39,179 nt of DNA from Deltaproteobacteria bacterium (GCA_021372695.1 JAJFTY010000161.1:1-39179); one strand, 5' to 3'. Positions 1-8,019 are shown, counted from the first letter of the stretch. The notes: a model not told the origin generated them from the letters alone. A program made the numbers and translations.

Positions 1-342
1 CATTTCCTGATCGGCGGTGATTGGGGCAGCGAAAACGCACTTCACGCGCATCCCTACGCGGTCGAGGTGTGCCTCGAGGGGACGCGGCTGAACGAACACG
101 GTTACCTCGTCGACATCACGGCGATCGAAGCCGCGCTGGACCGGATCCTGGCCCGGATTTCCGGGAGCACGCTCAATGACCTTCCGGACTTTGCGGGCCT
201 GAACCCCAGCGTCGAGCGGCTGGCCGAGCTCTTCTGCCGGTCAGTCAGCGCGGAGATCGCGGAGACGGCCCTGTCGGCCGTCTCCGTCAAGGTGTTCGAA
301 AGTACCAACGCGTGGGCTGCCTGCCGCCGGGAACTCCCATGA
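1..342 (+). CDS. 6-pyruvoyltetrahydropterin synthase / QueD-like protein (5' partial)
   Basis: The N-terminus lies outside the window; about 113 residues are visible. The fold is recognisable from a zinc-type His followed by LHAH, then G-Y-L-V-D, T-L-N-D-L-P, the P-S-V-E-R-L-A helix and a closing V-F-E-S, which match the PTPS/6-carboxytetrahydropterin synthase family. The family makes 6-substituted tetrahydropterins from dihydroneopterin triphosphate. The usual catalytic residues are not in place: the position of the catalytic Cys, four residues before the LHxH histidine, is Glu (E-N-A-L-H-A-H), and the usual L-D-H before L-N-D reads S-G-S. A Cys-to-Glu change is known in PTPS-III enzymes, but loss of the Asp-His pair is not typical. 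The stop overlaps the next start as ATGA, so it is probably co-translated with the glycosyltransferase. Family call is good; the reaction is uncertain. Confidence 0.75.
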   Translation, partial: HFLIGGDWGSENALHAHPYAVEVCLEGTRLNEHGYLVDITAIEAALDRILARISGSTLNDLPDFAGLNPSVERLAELFCRSVSAEIAETALSAVSVKVFESTNAWAACRRELP

Positions 343-1463
343 ATGCCAGCCTCATCATCTACGGCAGTCTCGACCAGGTCTCGGGCGGCTATCTCTACGA
401 CCGGCTCCTGGTCGAGAACCTCCGGAAGCGGGGGGCGCGGGTGGAGCTCCTCCCCCTCCCGCCGGGAAGCTACCTTCGCCACCTGACGGACAATCTTTTG
501 CGCGCCTGGCCCCGGGCCCTGGAGGCGATGTCGCCCGATCTCCTCCTCCAGGATGAGCTGTGCCACCCCTCGCTCTTCCGTATGAACCGGCAACTGAAGA
601 AGCGCTGGAAGGGGCCGATCGTCGCGATCGTGCATCACCTGCGAAGCTCCGAAGCGCGGCCCGCCTGGCAAAACCGCCTCTATCGCCTCGCGGAAAGACG
701 TTATCTCCGGACCGTCGACGGCTTCGTCTTCAACAGCGAAACGACCCGCGCCGTCGTCCGGGAACTCCTCGGCGGGGAACCCTGCTCCGTGGTGGCCTAT
801 CCGGGCAGCGACCACGTCCCCTGCATCCCCGCCGACAAGGTGGCGGAACGATGCCGCCGGCCCGGGCCGCTCCGGATCCTCTTCACGGGAAACGTGATTC
901 CCCGGAAGGGGCTTCATACTCTGGTTTCGGCCCTGAGCCTGCTGGCGGGCGAAAGCTGGGAGCTGACCGTTGCGGGAAGCCTCTCCGCGGACGGCCCTTA
1001 TGTCCGGCGAATCGCGAACCAGATCGCCCGGGCCGGCCTGGGGGAGCGGGTGAGGCTCCTGGACACGGTGACACCTGCGGAGCTGACCGGCCTGCTCATG
1101 AGTCACCATTGCCTGGCCGTTCCTTCGTCCTACGAGGGGTTCGGCATCGTCTATCTCGAGGCGATGCGGTCCGGGGCAACCGTCCTCGCTTCGATGGTGG
1201 GGGCCGTTCCGGAGGTCGTCGCCGACGGGCGCGAGGGATTCCTCGTCTCCCCCGGCGATGTCCGCTCTCTCGCGGCGGCCATCGGACGGTGGATCCGGGA
1301 CCGGGACCTGCTCCTGTCGATGAGCCTGGCAGCCTGGGAGCGTTCCCGGCACCACCCGACCTGGGCGGCCAGCGGGGCCCGGGTGGAGACGTTCCTCGAG
1401 GAGGTGACCGGTTGGAAAAAGCATGGGATGACGGGAGGTTTCAACCATGGCCATCCCGGGTGA
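339..1463 (+). CDS. Glycosyltransferase family 4 protein
   Basis: A GT-B fold retaining glycosyltransferase of 374 residues, expected to move a sugar from a nucleotide donor to an unknown acceptor. The C-terminal half carries the GT4 signature P-S-S-Y-E-G-F-G-I-V-Y-L-E-A (the E-x7-E motif), followed by G-A-V-P-E-V-V-A-D-G. An L-F-T-G-N-V-I-P-R-K-G-L segment opens the donor domain, as in other GT4 enzymes. The ATG at 339 is chosen over a GTG at 312 because it overlaps the upstream stop (ATGA). The 3' end overlaps the methyltransferase by 17 bases. The order pterin enzyme, glycosyltransferase, methyltransferase suggests tailoring of a small molecule, possibly a pterin, but the acceptor is not shown by sequence. 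Confidence 0.88.
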   Translation: MNASLIIYGSLDQVSGGYLYDRLLVENLRKRGARVELLPLPPGSYLRHLTDNLLRAWPRALEAMSPDLLLQDELCHPSLFRMNRQLKKRWKGPIVAIVHHLRSSEARPAWQNRLYRLAERRYLRTVDGFVFNSETTRAVVRELLGGEPCSVVAYPGSDHVPCIPADKVAERCRRPGPLRILFTGNVIPRKGLHTLVSALSLLAGESWELTVAGSLSADGPYVRRIANQIARAGLGERVRLLDTVTPAELTGLLMSHHCLAVPSSYEGFGIVYLEAMRSGATVLASMVGAVPEVVADGREGFLVSPGDVRSLAAAIGRWIRDRDLLLSMSLAAWERSRHHPTWAASGARVETFLEEVTGWKKHGMTGGFNHGHPG

Positions 1464-2418
1464 CTACTCCTCTATCCGGTATCTGGCGGCCAAGAAAAGC
1501 GTGGACGACCGCGCCCTGAACGGACATGTGCTGCTGCGGCTCACGATCGCCCTCGCGGATTTCGGAGACCGTCCGGTCGAGATCCTGGAAATCGGCGCAG
1601 GCATCGGGACCATGCTGGAGCGGCTGGCTGGCCGGGGCATCCTGAAGAACGCGCGTTACGAGGCGATCGACATCGCGGCCGATCACATCGCCGAGGCGGT
1701 CCGTCGCGTTCCGCTCTGGGCGGCCGACCACGGATTTTCGCCGGCGGCGGATCCCGACCCCGCCTGCGCGTTTCGCATCGAGCGGGGCGGGTCGCGCATC
1801 TCCGCCTGTTTCGAGGCGATCGACCTGCACCGGTTCTTGGAGCGGGAGCAGGGGAGAAGGGACCGGGACCTGGTCGTCGCCCATGCCTTCCTGGATCTGG
1901 TCGACATGGACGCCGTCCTGCCCGGCCTGATCTCCCTGACCCGGCCCGGCGGCCTGCTCAGCCTGACCATGAATTTCGACGGTCTGACGGTCCTCGAACC
2001 GCCCGTCGACCCTGCGCTGGACGGCGAAATCCTCGCCCTCTATCACGAGAGCATGGACGGCCGCGTCGTCGACGGGAAGCCCTCCGGAGAGAGCCGGACG
2101 GGACGCCGCCTCCTGACGCGGCTCCGCGGGCTGGGGGTCGAGATTCTGGCCGCCGGGAGCTCCGACTGGGTGGTCTTCCCGAAGGGCGGAGGTTATCCCG
2201 GGGACGAGGCCTATTTCTGCCATTTCATCGTCAACGGCATCGGTCTCTCCCTGAAGGGCCATCCCCAGCTGGATCCCGAACGGTTCGCCCGCTGGATCGC
2301 CATCCGCCACTCGCAGATCGAGCGGTGCGAACTCGTCCTCATCGCCCATCAGATCGACCTGCTCGGACGAGCCGGCGACCGATTTCCCCCCGAAAGGCTA
2401 CCAGGAAATAACCCTTGA
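1447..2418 (+). CDS. SAM-dependent methyltransferase (class I)
   Basis: A 323-residue protein with a Rossmann methyltransferase motif I, L-E-I-G-A-G-I-G-T at about residues 47-55, an acidic Y-E-A-I-D-I (motif II) and D-L-V-V-A-H-A-F-L-D-L (motif IV region). A long C-terminal half is not assignable to a known substrate class. It overlaps the glycosyltransferase by 17 bases, so the three genes from the window start form one transcription unit. The last bases of the gene contain a TTGACA that may be the -35 box of the next gene. Likely methylates the product of the two upstream enzymes; this is inference from position only. Confidence 0.82.
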   Translation: MAIPGDYSSIRYLAAKKSVDDRALNGHVLLRLTIALADFGDRPVEILEIGAGIGTMLERLAGRGILKNARYEAIDIAADHIAEAVRRVPLWAADHGFSPAADPDPACAFRIERGGSRISACFEAIDLHRFLEREQGRRDRDLVVAHAFLDLVDMDAVLPGLISLTRPGGLLSLTMNFDGLTVLEPPVDPALDGEILALYHESMDGRVVDGKPSGESRTGRRLLTRLRGLGVEILAAGSSDWVVFPKGGGYPGDEAYFCHFIVNGIGLSLKGHPQLDPERFARWIAIRHSQIERCELVLIAHQIDLLGRAGDRFPPERLPGNNP

Positions 2419-2442
2419 CAAGACTTTCGGTTCTGCTAGCCT
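2415..2442 (+). promoter_or_regulatory. Candidate sigma70-type promoter for the 2470 gene
   Basis: TTGACA at 2415-2420, 16-base spacer, TAGCCT at 2437-2442. The -35 is perfect, the -10 weak (3 of 6). It overlaps the stop codon of the methyltransferase gene. Confidence 0.4.
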
Positions 2443-2469
2443 TTTGCCAAACGGACGAAAGAAGCGTTC

Positions 2470-2760
2470 ATGAGAATTTTCGAATCGCTCCATAGAAGGA
2501 AGACACTCTTTCTCGTTTTCCTGATCGTCATTTTTTCCGCCTTCACGGCGGACGTCCTCGACCTGCGCGAAGAGCTTCGTTTCATCTCCTGCCCCAGCGG
2601 CAGCCTGGACAACAACGTTACGACCGGGATAACGAGCACCGGCGATTTCGCGCCGGAGTCGGTTGTCCCCCTTTTCTCCGTTGATCAGAAGTCATCAGTT
2701 ACCGTCTCATTTTTATACCGATTGCCCTACGCCCTCAGGGCTCCTCCCGCCCGGTCCTAG
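2470..2760 (+). CDS. Small single-pass membrane or secreted protein, unknown function
   Basis: 96 residues, not assigned to a family. Residues 1-11 are basic, followed by a hydrophobic helix (L-F-L-V-F-L-I-V-I-F-S-A-F) at about 12-26 that could be an uncleaved signal anchor or a signal peptide. The rest is polar with one Cys, a C-P-S-G-S-L-D-N-N segment and an R-A-P-P ending. The ATG at 2470 has only a weak purine-rich stretch upstream (GAAAGAAG). A TTGACA -35-like box lies 50 bases upstream. No overlapping ORF on the other strand looks better. It is separated from the upstream operon by 51 bases. Confidence 0.55.
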   Translation: MRIFESLHRRKTLFLVFLIVIFSAFTADVLDLREELRFISCPSGSLDNNVTTGITSTGDFAPESVVPLFSVDQKSSVTVSFLYRLPYALRAPPARS

Positions 2761-2867
2761 CGGACCGCTCGTTCGGATTCCACGAATTCACAAACACCGT
2801 TGCCGACCCATCGCTGAATGAGGTCTTACCCGTCGTTCACGACAGGGATGCCTGTATACGCACAGCT

Positions 2868-2894
2868 CCCTGACCGGCGGGGTGCAGGTCAGGG
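2868..2894. repeat. Perfect 8-bp stem-loop between two small genes
   Basis: CCCTGACC at 2868-2875 pairs with GGTCAGGG at 2887-2894 around an 11-base loop. There is no T-run, so it may be an mRNA structure or a protein site rather than an intrinsic terminator. Confidence 0.5.
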
Positions 2895-2934
2895 GTTCGG
2901 TGACCGTTCTTGAGTCAAGAGAGGAGAGATCGAA

Positions 2935-3033
2935 ATGGAAGGTCCCTGGTTAGGCGGAATTGTCATGTTGCTCATGGTGGTCGGGCTCGGCGTCTGGATC
3001 TGGTGGGCGATGCGGCAGGATAGGGAACAGTAG
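2935..3033 (+). CDS. 32-residue single-span membrane peptide
   Basis: A very short ORF supported by a strong ribosome-binding site (GAGAGGAGAG, 5-6 bases before the ATG) and by its composition: a short M-E-G-P-W head, one continuous hydrophobic helix (about residues 6-25, ending in W-I-W-W-A-M) and a charged tail R-Q-D-R-E-Q. Small one-helix proteins of this shape often accompany membrane complexes, for example the small subunits of terminal oxidases, but no partner is encoded next to it. It sits between a small membrane protein and a zinc-ribbon protein on the same strand. Function unknown. Confidence 0.6.
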   Translation: MEGPWLGGIVMLLMVVGLGVWIWWAMRQDREQ

Positions 3034-3102
3034 AGCCTGATATTTCAGGCCTGAAATAAACTCGTGAAAATAGCACAGCTTTCGCATGAGGAGGAAGCCG
3101 TC

Positions 3103-3327
3103 ATGGGCACGAACAAGGTGTATCGTCACCATTGCGCAAAATGTAACGAGGAGACGACCTGTGTGCCGAGTCGTTCTCACTCCCGGCGGGTGGCAGCCCG
3201 CACCTGGAAAATATTCATCTTCTTCATCAGCGGTGGGTTCATCTATCCTCACCCCCTGCCGTCCGACGAAGATGAAATTGAGGTCACCTGCACGAAATGC
3301 CTGACGCATAGCACGGTCCATGGCTAG
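3103..3327 (+). CDS. Small zinc-ribbon protein
   Basis: 74 residues with two C-x2-C knuckles (C11/C14 and C63/C66) expected to bind one zinc. Between them is a hydrophobic stretch (W-K-I-F-I-F-F-I-S-G-G-F-I, about residues 35-47), which makes a membrane-associated zinc ribbon possible. The ATG at 3103 is preferred over an in-frame GTG at 3064 because GAGGAGGAAG lies just before it. It follows the 32-residue membrane peptide by 69 bases on the same strand. No function can be assigned. Confidence 0.65.
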   Translation: MGTNKVYRHHCAKCNEETTCVPSRSHSRRVAARTWKIFIFFISGGFIYPHPLPSDEDEIEVTCTKCLTHSTVHG

Positions 3328-3361
3328 CGTGCCCTGAGGGGCAGGCATCGCGAATGACGAC

Positions 3362-3398
3362 CATGACGGCGTTTCCCTGTCGGGGAAGCGCCGTCATG
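3362..3398. terminator. Long hairpin between convergent genes (candidate bidirectional terminator)
   Basis: About 16 base pairs: the arm at 3362-3377 (CATGACGGCGTTTCCC) pairs with 3382-3398, with one G-T wobble and a short loop. A second small hairpin (CCCCT/AGGGG) follows at about 3401-3415. It lies between the zinc-ribbon gene (+) and the PBP gene (-). There is no clear T-run on either side. Confidence 0.6.
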
Positions 3399-3424
3399 AT
3401 CCCCTCCTCCAGGGGGTTTCGTGG

Positions 3425-5479
3425 TCAGGGGTTCGGTTCGGTGTCGAACCGGCGCAGGCTTTCCGGAAGATTGGCGGGATCGACGGTCTCCGCATCGTCG
3501 GGCGTCGTTCCCTCGAGGAAGCACTCGTAGAACGCCCCTTTCTGCGCAGGTTTGGCCGGGGCGCCCGTTTTCGGATCGACCTTCATGAAGACGATCCCCT
3601 CGGGCACGGGGAAGAGTTCGATCGGTGTTCCCTGGAGGGCCTTCTCGGCGAAGTAGAGCCAGATCGGGGCTGCCGCGCGGCCTCCGACCTCCTGCCGGCC
3701 CATCGGCCGCTCCTGATCGAAACCGACCCAGACTCCGGCCACGAGCGACGGCGTGAACCCCATGAACCAGGCGTCCCGCGTGTCGTCGGTCGTTCCGGTC
3801 TTGCCGGCGACCGGCCGGCCGAGCTTCCGCACCCGCTGGCCGGTCCCGCTTTCGACGACGTCCTGCATGACGTGGCTCGTCATGAAGGCGATTCGCGGAT
3901 CGATCACCTGCTCCTCTTTCGGCTGCGCCTCCTCGAAGACGTGCCCCGTCCGGTCGACGATCTTCCTGATGAAGTAGGGCTGCACCCGCTTCCCGCCGTT
4001 CGCCAGGACGCCGTAAGCGCGGACCAGTTCCTGGAGCGTTACGCCGGAGGTGCCGAGGGCCATCGAAAGGTTCCGGGAGATGGGCGAGGTGATCCCCAGG
4101 TTGGCCGCGTAGGCCGCCGCGTAGTCCACGCCGATCTCCTCGAGGACCTTGATCGTGATGATGTTCCGGGAGTGGATCAGCGCATTGTGCAGCGTGGTCG
4201 GCCCCAGGAATTTCATGTCGAAATTCTGCGGCTTCCAGACCCCGTCGGCCTGCTGGGGATCGGGATAGATGATCGGGGAGTCCACGATCACCGTCGTCGG
4301 GGTCATTCCTTTGTCGAAGGCCGCCGTGTAGATCAGCGGCTTGAAGGCCGATCCAGGCTGGCGCCGGGACTGGGTCGCGCGGTTGAACTCGCTCCGCTGG
4401 AAATCCCGCCCGCCGACCATCGCCCGGATGGCGCCGGTCTTCGCCTCCATCGCCAGGAGCGCGCCCTGGACCTTCCCCGGCTCGTATTTCTCCCGCTCCT
4501 CCATCTCCTTGAGCCCCTGCTCCACGGCGTCGCGCGCCGCCTTCTGCATCTGGATGTTGAGCGTCGTGTAGACCTCGAGCCCCTCCTTGTAGAGGACGTC
4601 GCTGCCGTACTTCTCCTGGATGTAGCGCCGGATGTTCTCGATGAAGTAGGGGGCGATCTTGTCCTTGGGCTTGATCGAACGGAGTTTGACCTGGGTGGAG
4701 AGCGCCCGGCTCTTCTCGGCCTCGCTGATGTAGCCGTCCTCGAACATCCGGTTGAGGACGTAGGCCTGGCGCTGGTAGGCCCGGTCGGGATGGAGATAGG
4801 GCGAATAGTTGTTCGGGGCCTTGGGAAGGCCCGCGAGCAGGGCGGCTTCCGGAAGCGTCAGGTTGCGGGAGCTTTTCCCGAAATAGCCTTGGGCCGCGGC
4901 CTCGACGCCGTAGGTTCCGTGGCCGAGGTAGATGTGGTTCAGGTAGAGGGTGATGATCTCTTCCTTGGTCAGGTACCGGTCGATCTTGTAGGCGAGGAGC
5001 GCCTCCTTGATCTTCCGCATGTAGCTCTTCTCCGAGGAGAGATAGAGCGATTTGGCGACCTGCTGGGTGATCGTGCTCCCCCCCTGGACGATCCTGCCCG
5101 CCTCGAGGTTCTTGAAAAAGGCGCGGGAGATGCTCTGCATGTCGAAGCCGCCGTGCTGGAAGAACCGGGCATCCTCCGAGGCGACGAAGGCCTGGATCAC
5201 CATCTTGGGGATCTCTTCGTACTTGATGACCTTCCGGTCTTCAAGATAGAACTCGTCGATCAGTTCGTTGTTGTCCGCATAGACCCTTGTCGTGATGCTG
5301 GGCCGGTAGTCCTTGAGCGCCGCGATGCTGGGGAGCTCCTTCAGGATGACATAATAGATCAGGCTGGTTCCGGCCAGGGCGGCGCCGATGAAGACGACGA
5401 GGACGGAAACGATGATGACCCCCCAGAGAGAACGCCGGGACGATCTCCTCCTTCGCGGGACAGGGCGCTTGGCGGTCAT
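3425..5479 (-). CDS. Penicillin-binding protein 1A family (bifunctional transglycosylase/transpeptidase)
   Basis: 684 residues. A basic N-terminus and one membrane span (about 19-44) anchor it in the inner membrane. The GT51 glycosyltransferase domain shows E-D-A-R-F-F-Q-H-G-G-F-D with catalytic Glu102, G-G-S-T-I-T-Q-Q at 133-140 and K-E-E-I-I-T-L-Y-L-N at 172-181. The transpeptidase domain has the three penicillin-binding motifs: S377-A-F-K380, S437-R-N and K560-T-G-T. It polymerises lipid II glycan strands and cross-links the stem peptides in the periplasm. The start codon overlaps the tatC stop (ATGA), so translation is probably coupled to tatC. All key residues are present. Confidence 0.96.
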   Translation of the reverse strand: MTAKRPVPRRRRSSRRSLWGVIIVSVLVVFIGAALAGTSLIYYVILKELPSIAALKDYRPSITTRVYADNNELIDEFYLEDRKVIKYEEIPKMVIQAFVASEDARFFQHGGFDMQSISRAFFKNLEAGRIVQGGSTITQQVAKSLYLSSEKSYMRKIKEALLAYKIDRYLTKEEIITLYLNHIYLGHGTYGVEAAAQGYFGKSSRNLTLPEAALLAGLPKAPNNYSPYLHPDRAYQRQAYVLNRMFEDGYISEAEKSRALSTQVKLRSIKPKDKIAPYFIENIRRYIQEKYGSDVLYKEGLEVYTTLNIQMQKAARDAVEQGLKEMEEREKYEPGKVQGALLAMEAKTGAIRAMVGGRDFQRSEFNRATQSRRQPGSAFKPLIYTAAFDKGMTPTTVIVDSPIIYPDPQQADGVWKPQNFDMKFLGPTTLHNALIHSRNIITIKVLEEIGVDYAAAYAANLGITSPISRNLSMALGTSGVTLQELVRAYGVLANGGKRVQPYFIRKIVDRTGHVFEEAQPKEEQVIDPRIAFMTSHVMQDVVESGTGQRVRKLGRPVAGKTGTTDDTRDAWFMGFTPSLVAGVWVGFDQERPMGRQEVGGRAAAPIWLYFAEKALQGTPIELFPVPEGIVFMKVDPKTGAPAKPAQKGAFYECFLEGTTPDDAETVDPANLPESLRRFDTEPNP

Positions 5480-6276
5480 GGTTGATTTACTTCCTCTTTT
5501 TCAGCGACCTCCGCCTCTTCGGGGGCCTCTTCCGGCGCGGGTTTCTTCCTGCGGGCGAACTTCGCGACCACGATGCTCACCTCGTAGAGAATCATCAGCG
5601 GGATCGCCATCAGGATCTGGCTGATCGCATCGGGAGAGGGGGTCAGGATGGCGGCGACGATGAAGATGATCAGGATCGCGTAGCGCCGCTGTTTTGCAAG
5701 CATCTTCGACGTGACGATGCCCATCTTGGCCAGGAAAAACATGAAGACGGGCATCTCGAAGCAGAGCCCGAAGGCGAGGAGGAATTTGAGCGTCAGGCTG
5801 AGATACTCCCGAAAGGAGATCATCGGCTTGAGAAAGTCGGTGGAAAAGCTCACGAAGAAGCTGAAGGCCGGCGGCAGTGCGATGAAGTAGCCGAACAGGA
5901 CGCCGCCGAGGAAGAGGATCGTCGAGAAGAAGACGAAGGGGAAGACAAATTTCTTCTCATCCTTGTAGAGCCCCGGGGAGACGAAACGCCAGATCTCGAA
6001 GAGGGTGTAGGGGGCGGTCAGGAACAGGGAGGCGAAGAACGCGATCTTCATGTGGATGAAGAAGGCCTCGGGAAGTCCGGTGAAGATCATCGAACTCTGC
6101 GCCGGCATGGCGTCGACCAGCGGCTTGGTGATGATCCGGAAGGACCAGTCCTTGAACAGGTAGCAGACGCCGAAACCAATGCCCAGGGCGATGAGGATGC
6201 GGATCAGCCTCGTCTTGAGCTCTTCGAGGTGCGATGTCAGCGGAAGTTTCTCTTCTTCGGGTTTTTCGTTTTCCAT
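5476..6276 (-). CDS. tatC: Twin-arginine translocase subunit TatC
   Basis: 266 residues from the ATG at 6276. A TTG ten codons upstream (6306) is in frame, but the ATG gives the usual TatC N-terminus, with the conserved L-T-S-H-L-E-E-L-K-T-R segment within the first 25 residues. Several hydrophobic helices follow in the six-span TatC pattern, with L-P-P-A-F-S-F-F in the middle and I-L-T-P-S-P-D-A-I-S-Q near the last spans. TatC is the receptor for RR signal peptides and exports folded proteins together with TatA/TatB. It follows tatB on the same strand and overlaps the PBP start by 4 bases. The C-terminus is charged and Glu-rich. Confidence 0.95.
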   Translation of the reverse strand: MENEKPEEEKLPLTSHLEELKTRLIRILIALGIGFGVCYLFKDWSFRIITKPLVDAMPAQSSMIFTGLPEAFFIHMKIAFFASLFLTAPYTLFEIWRFVSPGLYKDEKKFVFPFVFFSTILFLGGVLFGYFIALPPAFSFFVSFSTDFLKPMISFREYLSLTLKFLLAFGLCFEMPVFMFFLAKMGIVTSKMLAKQRRYAILIIFIVAAILTPSPDAISQILMAIPLMILYEVSIVVAKFARRKKPAPEEAPEEAEVAEKEEVNQP

Positions 6277-6309
6277 AGATGAGGAGGCTTGCGTGGGTGT
6301 CGGCAAGGG

Positions 6310-6630
6310 TCAGGCCTGGGGTTTGGGATCGGTCGGTTTCGGGGTATCGCTCCCTGAAGAGCCGGCCGTGTCGGGCGGGGTGGCCGGGGGCGCTTCCTTC
6401 TCGTCCTCTTTCCCGTAGAGCAGGGAATCCTTGAGTCCGTCCATGTCCTTCTTCAACTCGTCCGTCTTCAGCGTCTCCTTGATCGTGTCGGTGGCGCTCT
6501 CGGTCACCTTGCGGAACTCGGAGAGGCCTTTCCCCAGTGCTTTTGCGATCTCAGGCAGCTTTTTCGGACCCACCACGAGCAGGGCGATCACCGCAATCAC
6601 CAGCAGCTCCGGCATACCGATGCCAAACAT
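6310..6630 (-). CDS. tatB: Sec-independent translocase TatA/TatB family protein (TatB-like)
   Basis: 106 residues from the ATG at 6630, which has AGAGGTGGGAG just upstream; a longer in-frame ORF reaching 6792 runs through the promoter and is not used. The N-terminus M-F-G-I-G-M-P-E-L has Glu8, and L-V-V-G-P-K-K-L-P follows the single membrane helix. Both features favour TatB over TatA. An amphipathic helix and a charged, then Pro/Thr-rich, tail follow. It forms the substrate receptor with TatC, whose gene lies directly downstream. In some bacteria one such protein does both TatA and TatB work, and no second tatA is in this window. Confidence 0.9.
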   Translation of the reverse strand: MFGIGMPELLVIAVIALLVVGPKKLPEIAKALGKGLSEFRKVTESATDTIKETLKTDELKKDMDGLKDSLLYGKEDEKEAPPATPPDTAGSSGSDTPKPTDPKPQA

Positions 6631-6657
6631 ACTCCCACCTCTTTTTTCTGTCGAACC

Positions 6658-6675
6658 TCCGGGACGCTTCCCGGA
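6658..6675 (-). promoter_or_regulatory. Hairpin in the tatB 5' leader
   Basis: TCCGGGA and TCCCGGA form a perfect 7-bp stem with a 4-base loop, about 28 bases before the tatB start. It may affect translation or stability of the leader. Seen in sequence; role not shown. Confidence 0.45.
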
Positions 6676-6762
6676 CAGGATACCAGAAAGCTCAACCTGC
6701 CGCAGGTTTTTTTGCACCGTTCGGAACGGAGAATCATGGGTCCTGAAAATCCCGGAGTTGGC

Positions 6763-6792
6763 CTTATAACCGCAGTCGGAAATGTTTGTCAA
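6763..6792 (-). promoter_or_regulatory. Sigma70-type promoter of tatB-tatC-PBP
   Basis: On the minus strand: TTGACA (6792-6787), 18-base spacer, TATAAG (6768-6763). That is 6 of 6 and 5 of 6 consensus matches. The start would fall near 6756, giving a leader of about 125 bases before the tatB ATG. Confidence 0.7.
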
Positions 6793-6900
6793 TGTTTATT
6801 CCGGAAGGGCGCAGACCGGAAATCTTTTGCCATTTAAGGGTTTTTGTGCTAAACCGCACCCCGATCCGAGACGATGAGTTCACCCCAGGGAAGGTGGCTG

Positions 6901-7956
6901 ATGTCGAAGAACACGGGGATTGTGAAGGACAGGCGCTATTTCCGGCACGGAAGCGAATTCACCCATCCGGAGACCCCCCAGCGGCTCGTTTCGATCTACG
7001 AGATGATCGAGAATCCCGACATGGCCTGGAAGTACACCATGATCGAGCCGCGGTACGCCACCCGTGAAGAGCTGGAAAGGGTCCACCGGCCCCACTACAT
7101 CGACTTCATCGCCCGGACGGCCGGGCAAACGATGACGATGCTCGACCCCGATACGGTCGCAACCGCCGATACGTACGATACCGCGAGGCTGGCGGCCGGC
7201 GGGGTGATGAACGCCATCGGAAGCGTGGCCTGCGGGGAGACGGACAACGCCTTTGCCCTGATCCGGCCCCCCGGACACCACGCCCAGCCCGCAGAGGCGG
7301 CTGGGTTCTGCATCTTTAACAACATCGCGATCGGCGCCCGTCACGCCCTGGCCAAGTGCGGGATGGAACGGATCATGATCGTCGATTGGGACCTCCATCA
7401 CGGGAACGGCACACAGGAGATCTTCTACGAGGACCGGCAGGTCCTCTACTGTTCCACCCACCAGTCCCCCGCCTATCCCGGGACCGGCGGTCTCCACGAG
7501 ACGGGGAAGGGGTTGGGCGTCGGCTACACGATCAATGTTCCGCTTCAGCCCGGCGCGGACGATGCCTTCTATGTCCGCATCTTCCGGGAGATCATCTGCC
7601 CGGTTGCGCGGATGTTCCGCCCGGACGTGATCCTGGTATCCGCAGGGTTCGACATCTACATCGCCGACCCCCTGGGGGAGATGAAGGTGACACCGGAGGG
7701 GTTCGCGTGCATGACCCGGGTCCTGCTCAGCCTGGCCGACGAGTGCTGCTGCGGCCGGCTGGTCGTGGTGCTCGAGGGCGGGTATAATGTGACGGGGTTG
7801 ACGAAGTCCGTGCGTGCGGTCCTCCTGGAGCTTCTCGGGGAGACGCGGGCGTCGGATGCGACCCTGGACCGGCTGGCGGCGAACACCGACGAAGGGTGCA
7901 GCCGCCTGATCGCGCGGGTGAGGGACAAGATCAGGCCCTTCTGGCCGGTCTTCTAG
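6901..7956 (+). CDS. Histone deacetylase family protein (class II-like amidohydrolase)
   Basis: 351 residues from the ATG at 6901, preferred over 6874 because AAGGTGG lies just before it. The HDAC/acetylpolyamine amidohydrolase active site is complete: R-P-P-G-H-H (His126/His127), D-W-D-L-H-H-G-N-G-T with zinc ligands Asp164 and His166, S-A-G-F-D with Asp251, and L-E-G-G-Y-N with Tyr295. Bacterial members remove acetyl groups from acetylpolyamines, acetoin-related or protein lysine substrates; the substrate here is not evident. The gene stands alone, divergent from tatB. An unrelated NAD-dependent deacetylase (sirtuin) is also encoded in this window at 29827. Confidence 0.93.
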   Translation: MSKNTGIVKDRRYFRHGSEFTHPETPQRLVSIYEMIENPDMAWKYTMIEPRYATREELERVHRPHYIDFIARTAGQTMTMLDPDTVATADTYDTARLAAGGVMNAIGSVACGETDNAFALIRPPGHHAQPAEAAGFCIFNNIAIGARHALAKCGMERIMIVDWDLHHGNGTQEIFYEDRQVLYCSTHQSPAYPGTGGLHETGKGLGVGYTINVPLQPGADDAFYVRIFREIICPVARMFRPDVILVSAGFDIYIADPLGEMKVTPEGFACMTRVLLSLADECCCGRLVVVLEGGYNVTGLTKSVRAVLLELLGETRASDATLDRLAANTDEGCSRLIARVRDKIRPFWPVF

Positions 7957-7983
7957 CAGCCGCCGGGATGAATATGGAAGCAC

Positions 7984-8019
7984 GGCGATGGGGACAGACG
8001 GCAATCTGTCCCCATCGCC
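7984..8019. repeat. Perfect 15-bp inverted repeat of the CTGTCCCC type
   Basis: GGCGATGGGGACAGA at 7984-7998 pairs fully with 8005-8019 around the loop CGGCAA. It lies 28 bases after the HDAC stop. It may act as a terminator-like structure, but its length and the repeated GGGGACAG motif nearby suggest a REP-type mobile palindrome. Confidence 0.75.

Noticed and set aside
2950..3348. 132-residue minus-strand ORF opposite the small plus-strand genes
   Set aside because: No recognisable motif; the plus strand has two well-placed ribosome-binding sites, a membrane helix and paired C-x2-C motifs.
3872..5485. 537-residue plus-strand ORF opposite the PBP gene
   Set aside because: Antisense to a PBP with all catalytic motifs present; Leu/Asp/Val/Arg-rich shadow.
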